Of a stretch of 64,000 bases of DNA, positions 34,009 through 44,888 are shown one piece after another; positions within the stretch are counted from its first letter, which is position 1; each line of letters opens with the position of its first letter. The translations under genes and the position numbers were made by a program. The stretch lies in contig NZ_CP087710.1 in the NCBI RefSeq assembly GCF_020991065.1, positions 248,001 through 312,000 on the forward strand, given 5' to 3'. Source of the stretch: Nocardioides okcheonensis (GTDB taxonomy: Bacteria; Actinomycetota; Actinomycetes; Propionibacteriales; Nocardioidaceae). The notes under the pieces are model-generated. The model saw nothing but the letters and a program-made list of their open reading frames with translations, made no database searches and was not told the DNA's origin.

Positions 34009-35313
34009 TCAGTCGTCGGCGGGCGGCTCGACCCGGCGCAGGGCCGGGTCGTCGGTCCGATAGCTGCGCACCGGGCCGGGTGGCGTGTCGGCGGTCTCGA
34101 AGCGGACGGTGACGACGCCCGACCCGGACCCCCAGACCCAGCCCGGACCCATCTCGTCGTGGACCACGTCAGCACCGGGCGGCCAGGCCCGGCGCGGCGG
34201 CGTGGGCAGCGCGACCTCGACCTCGTCCTCCTCGGCGGTCGTCTCCCCGAACAGGTCCTCCTGGACCCAGTCGGCGAGGCCGGAGACGCCGACGCCGAGG
34301 AGCCGGACGCCTCCGGTGGTGTCGAGGTCGGCGAGCAGCGAGCGGGCGACCCGGGCGATGGTGCCGCCGTCGTCGGTCGGGCTGGACAGCGTGCTCGACC
34401 GGCTCAGCGTCGTGAAGTCGTGCAGCCGCACCTTGATCGTCACGGTGCGACCCGAGTGCCCGCCCTTGCGCATCCGTGCGCCCACGTCCCGGGCCTGCCG
34501 GGTGAGCAGGCCCTCCATCAGCCGCCGGTCGGTGAGGTCGGAGTCGTAGGTGCCCTCGACGCTGATCGACTTGGCCTCGCGCTCGGACACGACCGGGCGG
34601 TCGTCACGGGCGCGGGCGAGCTGCCACAGGCCGTGCCCGTGGGCCTTGCCGAGGAGCGCGACCAGCTCGTCCTCGCCGGTGCGCTCGAGCTCGGCGATGG
34701 TGTGGATGCCGGCGCGGCGCAGCCGGTCGGCCGTCGCCGGCCCGACCCCGGGGATCACGCCCACCCGCATCGGCCGCAGGAGGTCGAGCTCGGTGCCCGG
34801 CGCGACCACCGTCATGCCGTCGGGCTTGTCGAGCTCGCTGGCCACCTTGGCGAGGAACTTCGACGAGGCGATGCCGACCGTGGCCGTCAGCCCGCCCGTC
34901 ACCTCGTGGATGCGACGGCGCAGCTCCGCCCCCACCTCCGTCACGGTCGCCACCTCCAGGTCGGGCAGCCCGGCCGCCGCGAGGTCGACGAACGCCTCGT
35001 CCAGCGAGAGCGGCTCCACCAGGGGCGACACGTCACGCAGGACGTCCATGACCAGCCGGCTGGTGGCGCGGTAGGCGTGGAACCGGCCGCTGAGGAAGGC
35101 GGCGTGCGGGCAGCGGGCCCGCGCCTCGCGCCCCGACATGGCCGAGCCCACGCCGTAGCGGCGTGCCTCGTAGGAGGCCGTGGCGACCACGCCCCGCCCG
35201 CCCGTGCCCCCGACGATCACCGGCTTGCCCCGCAGCGACGGCTTGTCGCGCTGCTCCACGGCGGCGAAGAACGCGTCGAGGTCGACGTGGAGGACGGAGG
35301 CGGTGGCGCGCAT
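34009..35313 (-). CDS. dinB: Y-family DNA polymerase IV with C-terminal extension (434 aa)
   Basis: Translesion polymerase. Palm/finger motifs are LHVDLDAFFAAVEQRD (metal Asp, steric gate), PVIVGGTGGRGVVATASYEARRYGV and PLSLDEAFVD (catalytic Asp-Glu). The helix-hairpin-helix is VIPGVGPATADRLRRAGIHT; the little finger includes SISVEGTYDSDLTD and TVTIKVRLHDFTTLSRSSTL. The ~75-residue tail after VQEDLF is acidic, then has PPGADVVHDEMGPGWVWGSG and VTVRFETADTPPGPVRSY, an extension seen in some actinobacterial DinB proteins. No beta-clamp peptide was confidently seen apart from VQEDLF. The ATG at 35313 is chosen because the conserved domain begins there. Confidence 0.95.
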   Translation of the reverse strand: MRATASVLHVDLDAFFAAVEQRDKPSLRGKPVIVGGTGGRGVVATASYEARRYGVGSAMSGREARARCPHAAFLSGRFHAYRATSRLVMDVLRDVSPLVEPLSLDEAFVDLAAAGLPDLEVATVTEVGAELRRRIHEVTGGLTATVGIASSKFLAKVASELDKPDGMTVVAPGTELDLLRPMRVGVIPGVGPATADRLRRAGIHTIAELERTGEDELVALLGKAHGHGLWQLARARDDRPVVSEREAKSISVEGTYDSDLTDRRLMEGLLTRQARDVGARMRKGGHSGRTVTIKVRLHDFTTLSRSSTLSSPTDDGGTIARVARSLLADLDTTGGVRLLGVGVSGLADWVQEDLFGETTAEEDEVEVALPTPPRRAWPPGADVVHDEMGPGWVWGSGSGVVTVRFETADTPPGPVRSYRTDDPALRRVEPPADD

Positions 35314-35471
35314 CAGCCCCGGGTCCCGGGGCCGTCGGTGGGGGAGTGCGCCGTCACCGGACCAGTGTCCCAGCCCGCCAGCCGTCCACAGGTCGCCCCC
35401 GGGGGCCGTCGTCCACAGGCCGCCGACCCGGGAGGCGTGGGAGGTCGGTGCGCGCGGGAAGCGTGGTCCCC

Positions 35472-36506
35472 ATGACACCGACACCCTCCACTCCCGAGCA
35501 GCGCCCGGTGCCGCCCGTGCCGCTGCACCCGCTGCACCCGCCGCACCCGGACCGCCCGCCGGCCACCCGGCTGCGCGCCCGCACGCCCGAGGACCTCGTC
35601 GCCTTCGTCCCGCTCGCGCTCGGTTTCGTCCCCGAGCGCTCGGTGGTGCTGGTGAGCGTCGGCGCGTCCGGCGGCCTGCACGCCCGCGTCGACCTCCCGC
35701 ACGACCCCGACGACGTCGACGACGTGGTCGAGGCGCTGGTGCGCCCCGTGCGCCGCCACCGCGTCCGCGAGGTGGTCCTCGTGGTCTACGACGACGACAC
35801 GACCGTCGCCGACGAGGCCGCCTGGGCGCTCCACGAGGAGCTCGTCGCCGAGGGGGTCACCGTCCACCAGGTCCTGCGGGTGCACGACTCCCACTGGTTC
35901 GCGGTGCTCCCCGGTGCGCCCCTCGACGCCTACCAGGGGGTGCCCTTCACCCTGGCCGACCACCGGTTCACCGCCCAGGGCGTCCTCGACGGACGCGTCA
36001 CCCACCCCAGCCGCGAGGCGCTGCGCGCCACGATCGCACCGGACCCGCACGAGGCGGCGCTCACCGCCGCCCGGGTCCCGCACGCGGTCGCGCTCGCGCC
36101 CGGTGCCCTGGGCGCGCTGTGCCACCGCCGTCTCGCCGGCAACCGCTCGTTCTCGACCGACGAGCTGGCGGCGGTCGCGGTGAGCGTCACCTCCGGCCCG
36201 CTCCGCGACGAGGCGTGGGTGTGGCTCTCGCGCGAGCGGGCGCGCGCCGCGGTCGACCTGTGGTCCGACGCCGTGCGTCGCCTCCCGGTCGAGCACGTGG
36301 CCGGACCGGCGGCCGTCCTCGGCTTCGCGGCGTGGCTCCTGGGCGACGGCGCGCTGGCCTGGTGCGCGGTCGACCGCAGCCGGGAGGGGCGCCCCGACCA
36401 CTCGCTGGCCGGGCTCGTCGCCCAGCTGCTGGAGGGAGCGGTCGACCCCGCCACGTGGGAGGGCCTCCGGCCGGCGCTGGACGGGTCGGGGGACCCCGCC
36501 GCGTGA
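35472..36506 (+). CDS. DUF4192 domain protein (344 aa)
   Basis: A soluble actinobacterial protein of unknown function. A Pro/His-rich N-terminus (VPLHPLHPPHPDRPP) is followed by the DUF4192 opening RARTPEDLVAFVPLALGFVPERSVVLV. VREVVLVVYDDD and VHQVLRVHDSHWFAVLPGAPLDAYQGVPF follow, and a helical C-terminal half has GFAAWLLGDGALAWCAVDRSREG. It is divergent from dinB with 158 nt between starts, and a near-consensus AAGCGT box ends 7 nt before the ATG. Neighbourhood gives no functional clue. Confidence 0.85.
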   Translation: MTPTPSTPEQRPVPPVPLHPLHPPHPDRPPATRLRARTPEDLVAFVPLALGFVPERSVVLVSVGASGGLHARVDLPHDPDDVDDVVEALVRPVRRHRVREVVLVVYDDDTTVADEAAWALHEELVAEGVTVHQVLRVHDSHWFAVLPGAPLDAYQGVPFTLADHRFTAQGVLDGRVTHPSREALRATIAPDPHEAALTAARVPHAVALAPGALGALCHRRLAGNRSFSTDELAAVAVSVTSGPLRDEAWVWLSRERARAAVDLWSDAVRRLPVEHVAGPAAVLGFAAWLLGDGALAWCAVDRSREGRPDHSLAGLVAQLLEGAVDPATWEGLRPALDGSGDPAA

Positions 36507-36561
36507 GACGTCGCCCGCGCGGGCGTTCCCGGCGGACCGTCGGCCTGACTAGGGTGCGGTC

Positions 36562-38025
36562 ATGGGAGAAGAAGTCGATCAGCAGGAGTTCAGCCGGGCT
36601 GACCGGACCCGCCACCGCGAGAAGATCCGTCGCAACCTCGACGTCTTCGCCCGGATGCTGCGCGAGTCCCGCTTCGACACCGACGACCCGATGACCGGGC
36701 TCGAGATGGAGCTCAACCTCATCGACGACGCCGGCGACCCGGCGCTGAAGAACGCCGAGGTGCTCGAGGCGCTCGCCGACCCCGACTTCCAGACCGAGCT
36801 CGGCCAGTTCAACATCGAGGTCAACCTCGCCCCGGCCAAGCTGCGCGAGGGCGGCCTGTCCACCTTCGAGGACAGCCTGCGTCGCTCCCTCAACAACGCC
36901 GAGGAGAAGGCCGCCGAGGTGGGCGCCCACCAGGTGATGATCGGGATCCTCCCCACCCTGGCGGAGGGGCACATGGGCGTCTCGGCGCTCAGCGCGAACC
37001 CGCGCTACAAGCTGCTGTCCGAGCAGATCCTCAACGCCCGCGGCGAGGACATCACGATCAGCATCTCGGGGCGCGAGCGGCTCACCACGTCGGCGGACTC
37101 GATCGTGCCCGAGGCGGCCTGCACGAGCACCCAGTTCCACGTGCAGACCTCGCCCGACCAGTTCGCCGCCTACTGGAACGCCGCGCAGGCGATCGCCGGC
37201 ATCCAGGTCGCGGTCTCGGCCAACTCCCCGTTCCTGCTCGGCAAGGAGCTCTGGCGCGAGACGCGCATCCCGCTCTTCGAGCAGGCCACCGACACGCGCA
37301 GCGAGGAGCTCAAGGCGCAGGGCGTACGCCCCCGGGTGTGGTTCGGCGAGCGGTGGATCACCTCGGTGTTCGACCTGTTCGAGGAGAACGTCCGCTACTT
37401 CCCGGCCCTCCTCCCGGTCACCGACGAGGAGGACCCGCTCGAGGTCCTCGACGGGGGCGGCACCCCGCAGCTGCACGAGCTGCGCCTGCACAACGGGACG
37501 ATCTACCGCTGGAACCGCCCCGTCTACGACATCGCCGACGGCGTGCCGCACCTGCGGGTCGAGAACCGCCTGCTCGCCGCCGGGCCGACCGTGGCCGACA
37601 CGATCGCCAACGCCGCGCTGTGGTTCGGCCTCGTGCGCCACCTCGCGGAGAACGAGCGCCCGCTGTGGTCGCAGATGTCGTTCTCCGCGGCCGAGGAGAA
37701 CTTCCAGGTCGCCGCCCAGATGGGCGTCGACGCCCAGGTCTACTGGCCGGGCATCGGCCAGGTCCGGGCCACCGAGCTGGTGCTGAGGCGGTTGCTGCCG
37801 ATGGCGCGCGCCGGTCTCGACTCCTACGGCGTGCCGAGCGAGGAGAGCGACCGGTACCTCGGCATCATCGAGCAGCGCTGCCTCAAGGAGACCAGTGGCG
37901 CCGCGTGGTTCGTCGGGCGCGTCCACGAGCGCGGGGGAGCCGACCGCTACGACGCGCTCCGGGCGACGCTCCTCGACTACCGCGAGCGGATGCACAGCAA
38001 CCAGCCGGTCCACGACTGGGACTGA
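36562..38025 (+). CDS. Glutamate-cysteine ligase family protein, GCS2-type (487 aa)
   Basis: A carboxylate-amine ligase fold: DDPMTGLEMELNLIDDAG (substrate/metal loop), FQTELGQFNIEVNLAP (conserved E-x-E pairs), ACTSTQFHVQTSPDQFAAYWNAAQ, NSPFLLGKELWRETRIPLFEQ and IYRWNRPVYDIADGVPHLRVENRLL. This 480-500-residue family is widespread in actinobacteria and annotated as glutamate-cysteine ligase. Because these bacteria normally use mycothiol, the true product may be another gamma-glutamyl compound. TAGGGT ends 6 nt before the ATG (leaderless). It converges on a small gene, the two stops sharing a hairpin. Confidence 0.85.
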   Translation: MGEEVDQQEFSRADRTRHREKIRRNLDVFARMLRESRFDTDDPMTGLEMELNLIDDAGDPALKNAEVLEALADPDFQTELGQFNIEVNLAPAKLREGGLSTFEDSLRRSLNNAEEKAAEVGAHQVMIGILPTLAEGHMGVSALSANPRYKLLSEQILNARGEDITISISGRERLTTSADSIVPEAACTSTQFHVQTSPDQFAAYWNAAQAIAGIQVAVSANSPFLLGKELWRETRIPLFEQATDTRSEELKAQGVRPRVWFGERWITSVFDLFEENVRYFPALLPVTDEEDPLEVLDGGGTPQLHELRLHNGTIYRWNRPVYDIADGVPHLRVENRLLAAGPTVADTIANAALWFGLVRHLAENERPLWSQMSFSAAEENFQVAAQMGVDAQVYWPGIGQVRATELVLRRLLPMARAGLDSYGVPSEESDRYLGIIEQRCLKETSGAAWFVGRVHERGGADRYDALRATLLDYRERMHSNQPVHDWD

Positions 38026-38046
38026 GCCCGGACCGGGCCGGGCTCA
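38023..38046. terminator. Shared bidirectional terminator containing both stop codons
   Basis: TGAGCCCGG (38023-38031) pairs with CCGGGCTCA (38038-38046) across a 6-nt loop. The TGA ending the plus-strand ligase and the TGA ending the minus-strand gene form the two ends of the stem. Confidence 0.55.
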
Positions 38047-38496
38047 CCCGCCCGCGCGTCGCCGGATCCGCCGCCACTCCCGCCGGACGTCGGACACCGG
38101 GTCGAACCAGCCGCGGGGCGTCACGACCACGAGCCCGACCGGCAGGCCGAGGGCGCCGGCGGCCCACGACGTCGGGTGGAGCCAGCGCAGGTCGTCGTCG
38201 TGGACGCTGAGCTCGCCGGGCCGGGTGAGCCAGACGAGGGGCCGGGGGTGCAGCGCCAGCGCCCGGCGCAGCAGCGCGAGCGCGAGGTCGGCGCGCACGC
38301 CGGGGTCGTCACCGGGAGCCGCGCGCACGGTCGGGGGTCCCGGGTCCGGGTGGTGCACGGCGAGACCCGGGCGGCCCGCGTGCAGGACCGGGTCGAACCG
38401 GCGACCGGGTCGCGCGTCGACCAGCCCCAGCACGGCAGCGCGCAGCGCCGCGTGGGTGTCGCGGTCGATCGGGGCCCGGAGGGCGGTGCGGATCAC
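38044..38496 (-). CDS. Uncharacterised protein (150 aa)
   Basis: GTG at 38496 with GGAGGG about 7 nt upstream; the longer upstream frame is antisense to the stress-protein and HhH genes and is rejected. The sequence has APIDRDTHAALRAAVLGLVDARPG, a Pro-rich middle, ADLALALLRRALALHPRPLVWLTRPGEL and a C-terminal GLPVGLVVVTPRGWFDPVSDV then RREWRRIRRR. It looks soluble and globular with a basic tail; no family was recognised. G/C third positions support coding. Confidence 0.6.
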   Translation of the reverse strand: MIRTALRAPIDRDTHAALRAAVLGLVDARPGRRFDPVLHAGRPGLAVHHPDPGPPTVRAAPGDDPGVRADLALALLRRALALHPRPLVWLTRPGELSVHDDDLRWLHPTSWAAGALGLPVGLVVVTPRGWFDPVSDVRREWRRIRRRAGG

Positions 38497-38620
38497 CGTC
38501 CCACCCTCCCGGACGGGGGCCGCCCCGACGCGCCTGTCCACAGGCTGTCCGACCCTGCCGGTTTCCGTTACGGTGCCAGCAGGCCAGCCACACGGGGCTG
38601 CGGCCGCGAGAGGAGACCCC

Positions 38621-39022
38621 ATGGGCACCGTTGTCGTCGGATACGTCCCGAAGCCGGAGGGCGAGGCTGCCCTCGCAGCCGGCATCAGCGAGGCGAAGCT
38701 GCGCGGCGGCAAGCTGGTCGTGGTGAACTCCCACCGCGGCGGCCAGGAGTTCGACGGGGTCAGGGCCCGCGCCGCCGAGGACGACATGGCGTCGATCCGC
38801 GAGAAGCTCGAGGCCTCCGGCGTCGAGCACGACGTACGCCAGCTGGTGCGCGGCTTCGAGCCCGCCGAGGACCTGATCAGCATCGCGGAGGCCAACGACG
38901 CCGAGCTCCTCGTCATCGGCCTGCGACGTCGCTCGCCGGTCGGCAAGCTGATCCTGGGCAGCAACGCCCAGCGGGTCCTGCTCGACGCCCCGTGCCCGGT
39001 GCTCGCCGTCAAGGCCCAGTGA
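38621..39022 (+). CDS. Universal stress protein, UspA family (133 aa)
   Basis: One USP domain: GTVVVGYVPKPEGEAALAAGI, then VEHDVRQLVRGFEPAEDLISIAEANDAELLVIGLRRRSPVGKLILGSNAQRVL and the closing strand APCPVLAVKA. The C-terminal G-x-x...LILGS-N-A-Q loop matches the ATP-binding type, though the first glycine pair is replaced by RRRSPVG. AGGAG 6-7 nt upstream supports the ATG; TACGGT near 38566 may be the -10. A role in adaptation to stress or dormancy is typical for the family. Confidence 0.9.
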   Translation: MGTVVVGYVPKPEGEAALAAGISEAKLRGGKLVVVNSHRGGQEFDGVRARAAEDDMASIREKLEASGVEHDVRQLVRGFEPAEDLISIAEANDAELLVIGLRRRSPVGKLILGSNAQRVLLDAPCPVLAVKAQ

Positions 39023-39072
39023 CGCCGACCCGCTAGCGGCCGCGCGGGACGTCGGACTGGCACAATCGCCCC

Positions 39073-39639
39073 ATGGGCTTCCAGATCACCGGTGACCCGG
39101 CCGCCGACAAGGTCCTCGACGACTCCGCGTTCGCGCTGCTGGTGGGCATGATGCTCGACCAGCAGTACCCGATGGAGCACGCGTTCCGCGGCCCGGCCAA
39201 GGTCCTCGACCGGTTCGGCACCGTCGAGCCGGGCGCGATCGCGGCCGCCGACCCCGAGGAGTTCGCGGCGATGGCCTCCACGCCGCCCGCGATCCACCGC
39301 TTCCCGGGGTCGATGTCGGTCCGGATGCAGGAGCTGGCGCGCATCGTCGAGGACACCTACGGCGGGGACGCGTCCCGGCTCTGGACCGAGGCACGCGACG
39401 GCAAGGACCTGCTCAAGCGGGTGATGGCGCTGCCCGGCTTCGGCAAGCAGAAGGCCCAGATCTTCGTGGCCCTGCTCGCCAAGCAGCTCGGCGTGCGGCC
39501 CGACGGGTGGGAGGCCGCCGTCGGCGACTACGCCCTCGAGGGGCACCGGTCGGTCGCGGACGTCGTCGACGCCGACTCCCTCCAGAAGGTCCGCGACTTC
39601 AAGAAGGCGAAGAAGGCGGCCGCACGCGACGCGCAGTGA
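39073..39639 (+). CDS. HhH-GPD-type putative base-excision repair protein (188 aa)
   Basis: A short helix-hairpin-helix DNA glycosylase-like protein: FALLVGMMLDQQYPMEHAF (family opening), FGTVEPGAIAAADPEEF, PAIHRFPGSMSVRMQELARIV, and the hairpin VMALPGFGKQKAQIFVALLAKQLG. It matches an actinobacterial HhH-GPD subfamily with no assigned substrate. The usual catalytic Asp context is not clear (VRPDGWEAAVGDY is the nearest). CACAAT ends 6 nt before the ATG (leaderless). The tail is Lys/Ala-rich (FKKAKKAAARDAQ). Confidence 0.88.
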   Translation: MGFQITGDPAADKVLDDSAFALLVGMMLDQQYPMEHAFRGPAKVLDRFGTVEPGAIAAADPEEFAAMASTPPAIHRFPGSMSVRMQELARIVEDTYGGDASRLWTEARDGKDLLKRVMALPGFGKQKAQIFVALLAKQLGVRPDGWEAAVGDYALEGHRSVADVVDADSLQKVRDFKKAKKAAARDAQ

Positions 39640-39741
39640 GGGCGATCCACGCTTCCGTGGACCCTCGTGGCAGAATGACCGAGCGGCTCTTGACGTCTCC
39701 GGGCCTCGCCGCGCCCCGAAGTTGCTTGACGAGAGGTGTTC

Positions 39742-41262
<1,521 letters not shown>

Positions 41263-41276
41263 GCACCCCGCACGTC

Positions 41277-41316
41277 CGACGAGGGCCCGACCGCAGCAGC
41301 GGTCGGGCCCTCGTCG
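41277..41316 (+). terminator. Intrinsic terminator of sigA
   Basis: Perfect 18-bp inverted repeat (CGACGAGGGCCCGACCGC and complement) with an AGCA loop, 14 nt after the sigA stop. It also lies just past the stop of the convergent acidic-protein gene and may serve both. Confidence 0.9.
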
Positions 41317-41334
41317 CGTCGTGGCCGTGCCGGC

Positions 41335-41970
<636 letters not shown>

Positions 41971-42077
41971 GGGGTTCCTCTCGTCGGGGGTGGGGCGATC
42001 ATGGCGCGGCCCGCGGCCCGGTGTCATCGGGATCGGGCGGGCCGAAGGTCCTCGGTTCGCGGGCTACGGTGGCTGCC

Positions 42078-43093
42078 ATGGGTCCGCAGCGCCGCGCCGC
42101 CGCCGCGGTGGTCCTCGCCCTCGCGCTGTCCGGCTGCACCGGGGCCGGCGAGCGCGACGCCGACCGGGACGGGCCGGGGCCCGACCCCGGCGCGCCGACG
42201 TCCGACGGGTCGGCCCGGGCCCCCGCGACCCCGCCGACGCCCGACCCGACCACGGAGGCCGCCGCACCCACGGAGGCGCTGCGTCCCGGGGACCTGCGGG
42301 CGGCCACCGCGGTCCGTGCGGTGCGACACCTCGCGGGCCGGATCGGTCCGCGGGAGGCCACCGGACCGGCGTACGGGCGCGCCGCCCGGTGGGTGACCGG
42401 CGAGCTGCGCGACCTCGGCTGGGAGGTGGAGCGGCAGGCCTTCGACGTCCCGGCGGGGGAGTCCTGGGGCGTCGCCGTGCCCGCGGGTCGGTCCGTCAAC
42501 GTGGTCGCCACGCTCCCCGGGGTCGACCGGACCCGTCCGCACCTCGTGGTCGGCGCCCACCTCGACACGGTCCCGCAGGCGCCGGGGGCCGAGGACAACG
42601 CGTCGGGGGTGGGCGTGCTCCTCGCGGTGGCCGAGGCGGTGGCCCAGCGGCGCACGAGGCTGCCGGTGGTGCTCGTGGCCTTCGGCGCCGAGGAGCCGCG
42701 CGGCCCCGGCGACGAGCTCCACCACTTCGGCTCCCGCGCCCACGTCGCAGCGCTCGGGCCACGCGAGCGGAGGGCCGTGCGGGCGATGGTGTCGCTGGAC
42801 CGGGTCGGGGTCGGCGAGGTGGTGCCGGTCGGCTCGGCGGGGGACGGCGACCCGGTGCAGCGGTCGCTGCTGGACGCGGCACGGCGGGCCGGGGTCCCGG
42901 TCGTGGCCGAGGGCGGCCAGCGCAGCAGCGACCACTGGTCCTACGTCCGGGCCGTCTGCCGGCCGCGCGCCTCGGCTCGACGCCCTACGCCGGCTATCAC
43001 TCGGCCGCGGACCTCCCGCCGGTCGTCTCGGGCGCCCAGCTGGCGCGAGTCGGGCGCCTCGTGCTCGCCTGGCTGGCCCCGCGGCCGGGCTAG
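42078..43093 (+). pseudogene. Lipoprotein M28 zinc aminopeptidase interrupted by a one-base deletion
   Basis: ATG 42078 (TACGGT 7 nt upstream) opens a lipoprotein signal (VVLALALSGC) and Pro-rich spacer. The M28 peptidase follows: LVVGAHLDTVPQAPGAEDNASGVGVLL (zinc His and bridging Asp), VAFGAEEPRG (catalytic Glu pair), MVSLDRVG. After SDHWSYVRA the frame breaks at ~42954: GCC-GTC-TGC is read where GCC-GGT-CTG would continue as GLPAARLGSTPYAGYHSAADLPP, carrying the last zinc His, to a stop at 43093. Without correction the zinc site is incomplete and the frame runs to 43262. Either a real inactivation or a missing G in the assembly. Confidence 0.75.
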
Positions 43094-44253
43094 CGAGCCC
43101 AGCCCCGCGCACGCGCGCAGGGACCGCCGCTCGTCGCGCGAGGCGGCCGCGGCCGCGCCCGCGACCCCGCGGGCGACGCCGTCGACGCCGATCCGCGCCG
43201 GCCACCACGCGGACCCGGTGACGCTCGCCCGGGCCTCCGACCGCGGCCGGGCCGCACGGTGAGGGTGAGCACGCCGGTCGGGCCGGGGGAGTACCAGGCG
43301 AAGTTCCCGAGCCCGTAGCCGACGTAGCCGCCGCCGAGCCGGCCGTCGCCCTGCAGCACGTGGGCGTGGGCGCCGACCACGACGTCGGCGCCCGCCGCCA
43401 CGAGGCGGCGGGCCAGCCCCCGCTGGTCGGGCGACGGGCACCGTTCGCCCTGCACCCCCCAGTGGAGGTAGACCACGACGACGTCGGCGGCCGAGCGGGC
43501 ACGACGCACCTTCCGCAGCAGCCGGGCCGGGTCGAGGGCGACCGCGATCCCGGGGCGGCCGGGGCCGGCGGCCCAGTGGGCGGTGGGGTCGGCGGTGGGG
43601 TCCTGGTCGGCGACAGACGCGGCCACGGTGGCGACGCGGGTGCCGCGGACGTCCGTCACCACCGCCCGCTGCGCGGACCGCGCGTCGCGGCCGATGCCCG
43701 CGACGTCGACGCCCGCCGAGCGGGCCGCCCGCAGCGCCTGGCGGACCCGACCGCGGCCGAGGTCGAGCGCGTGGTTGTTGGCCATCACGGCGACGTCCAC
43801 CCCGGCGCCGGCCAGCGCCTCGAGGGCGGCGGGCGGCGCCGAGAAGGTGAAGCGCTTGCCCGGCTCGGGCCGGCCCCCGGTGCCGACCGACGTCTCCAGG
43901 TTGAGGATCGCCAGGTCGGCCGCCCCCAGGACCCGAGCGGCCGGCCCGAGGGCGGTGGCGGGCTCCGCCAGCCGCTCGGACAGGGCCCCCTCGAAGTGGA
44001 CGTCGCCGGCCAGCGCGAGCCGCACGGGCGCGCGACGCGGTGGGCCGGGGTCGCCGGGTGGCACCGTCGGGGTGCTGGTCGGGGTGCTCGTCGGGGCCGA
44101 CCCGGGCTGTCCCGGCACCTCCGGCGCACCCCGCCCGGGGGCCTCGGGACCGGGCGCCGTGCACCCACCACCCACGACGGCGGCGAGGACGAGGGCCCCC
44201 GCGAGGCGCCGGCGTACGCAGCCGTCCCCGGTCGACCCCGCCTGCCCGCCCAT
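43090..44253 (-). CDS. CapA-like (PGA_cap) putative metallophosphatase lipoprotein, C-terminal frame disturbed
   Basis: CapA/YwtB-type calcineurin-fold protein: LALAGDVHFEGALSERL, LAILNLETSVGTGG, DVAVMANNHALDLGRGRV, VVVVYLHWGVQGERCPS, VVVGAHAHVLQGDG and GLGNFAWYSPG. A signal with VVGGGCTAPG suggests a membrane anchor, though the lipobox is weak. After TGVLTLTVR the annotated frame becomes Pro/Arg-rich (~43245 to 43100), while another frame encodes a better C-terminus (VTGSAWWPARIGVDGV ... RRSLRACAGL) with G/C at every third position. A one-base loss near 43230-43245 and a gain near 43097-43102 would explain this. It ends in a CTAG shared with the M28 gene's stop. Confidence 0.75.
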   Translation of the reverse strand: MGGQAGSTGDGCVRRRLAGALVLAAVVGGGCTAPGPEAPGRGAPEVPGQPGSAPTSTPTSTPTVPPGDPGPPRRAPVRLALAGDVHFEGALSERLAEPATALGPAARVLGAADLAILNLETSVGTGGRPEPGKRFTFSAPPAALEALAGAGVDVAVMANNHALDLGRGRVRQALRAARSAGVDVAGIGRDARSAQRAVVTDVRGTRVATVAASVADQDPTADPTAHWAAGPGRPGIAVALDPARLLRKVRRARSAADVVVVYLHWGVQGERCPSPDQRGLARRLVAAGADVVVGAHAHVLQGDGRLGGGYVGYGLGNFAWYSPGPTGVLTLTVRPGRGRRPGRASPGPRGGRRGSASTASPAGSRARPRPPRATSGGPCARARGWAR

Positions 44254-44335
44254 GGCGCCATGGTGCCACCGCGCGGGTGTCCACCCCCCAGAAGTGGGTG
44301 GACGCCGACCGGGGGAGGGGTGCCACACTCGAGGC

Positions 44336-44878
44336 ATGAGAACTCGGATCTCGCTCGCAGCCGTGCCCGCGCTCCTGCTCGCCGGTCTCGTCGCCGCGCC
44401 CGCGGGCGCGGAGTACTACGGCATCGACGACCCGGCCGACGCGACGGCGTCGCTCTCCGACATCACCGCCCTCCAGGCCATGCACGGCAACCGGAACCTG
44501 CTGGTCAAGGTGAGGTTCACCGAGCTGGTGCGCTCGAGCGCCGCGGGGCTGTCGCTCTACATCGACACCGACCGGGGCGCCCGCGGGGCCGAGTACCTGC
44601 TGAGCAGCGGTCTCGGCGACGGGACCGACTACGTGCTGACCAGGGCGAACGGCTGGCGCGGCAGCGACGACCGGGTCGACTGCGACTACTCGGCCCGCCC
44701 GAAGTGGCGCAAGGACGTCTTCCGGGCGCTCGTCAGCCGCGCCTGCCTCGGCGACCCGGACACGGTGCGGGTCTCGGTGAAGATGGTCGACGAGGCCGAC
44801 GGGTCGCACCCGGTCATGGACTGGGCGCCGAAGCGGCACCGGTGGAGCCTCCCGATCGCGCCCGGCCTCGGGGTGTGA
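44336..44878 (+). CDS. Secreted protein of unknown function (180 aa)
   Basis: Signal peptide ISLAAVPALLLAGLVAAPAGA with cleavage about residue 25, then EYYGIDDPADATASLSDI, VRFTELVRSSAAGLSLYIDTD, TDYVLTRANGWRG and a Cys pair (RVDCDYSARPKW / LVSRACLGD) that could form a disulfide. Beta-rich, soluble after export; no family recognised. CACACT ends 6 nt before the ATG. It converges on the EamA transporter with 10 nt between stops. Confidence 0.75.
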   Translation: MRTRISLAAVPALLLAGLVAAPAGAEYYGIDDPADATASLSDITALQAMHGNRNLLVKVRFTELVRSSAAGLSLYIDTDRGARGAEYLLSSGLGDGTDYVLTRANGWRGSDDRVDCDYSARPKWRKDVFRALVSRACLGDPDTVRVSVKMVDEADGSHPVMDWAPKRHRWSLPIAPGLGV

Positions 44879-44888
44879 CCCTCGCGGG

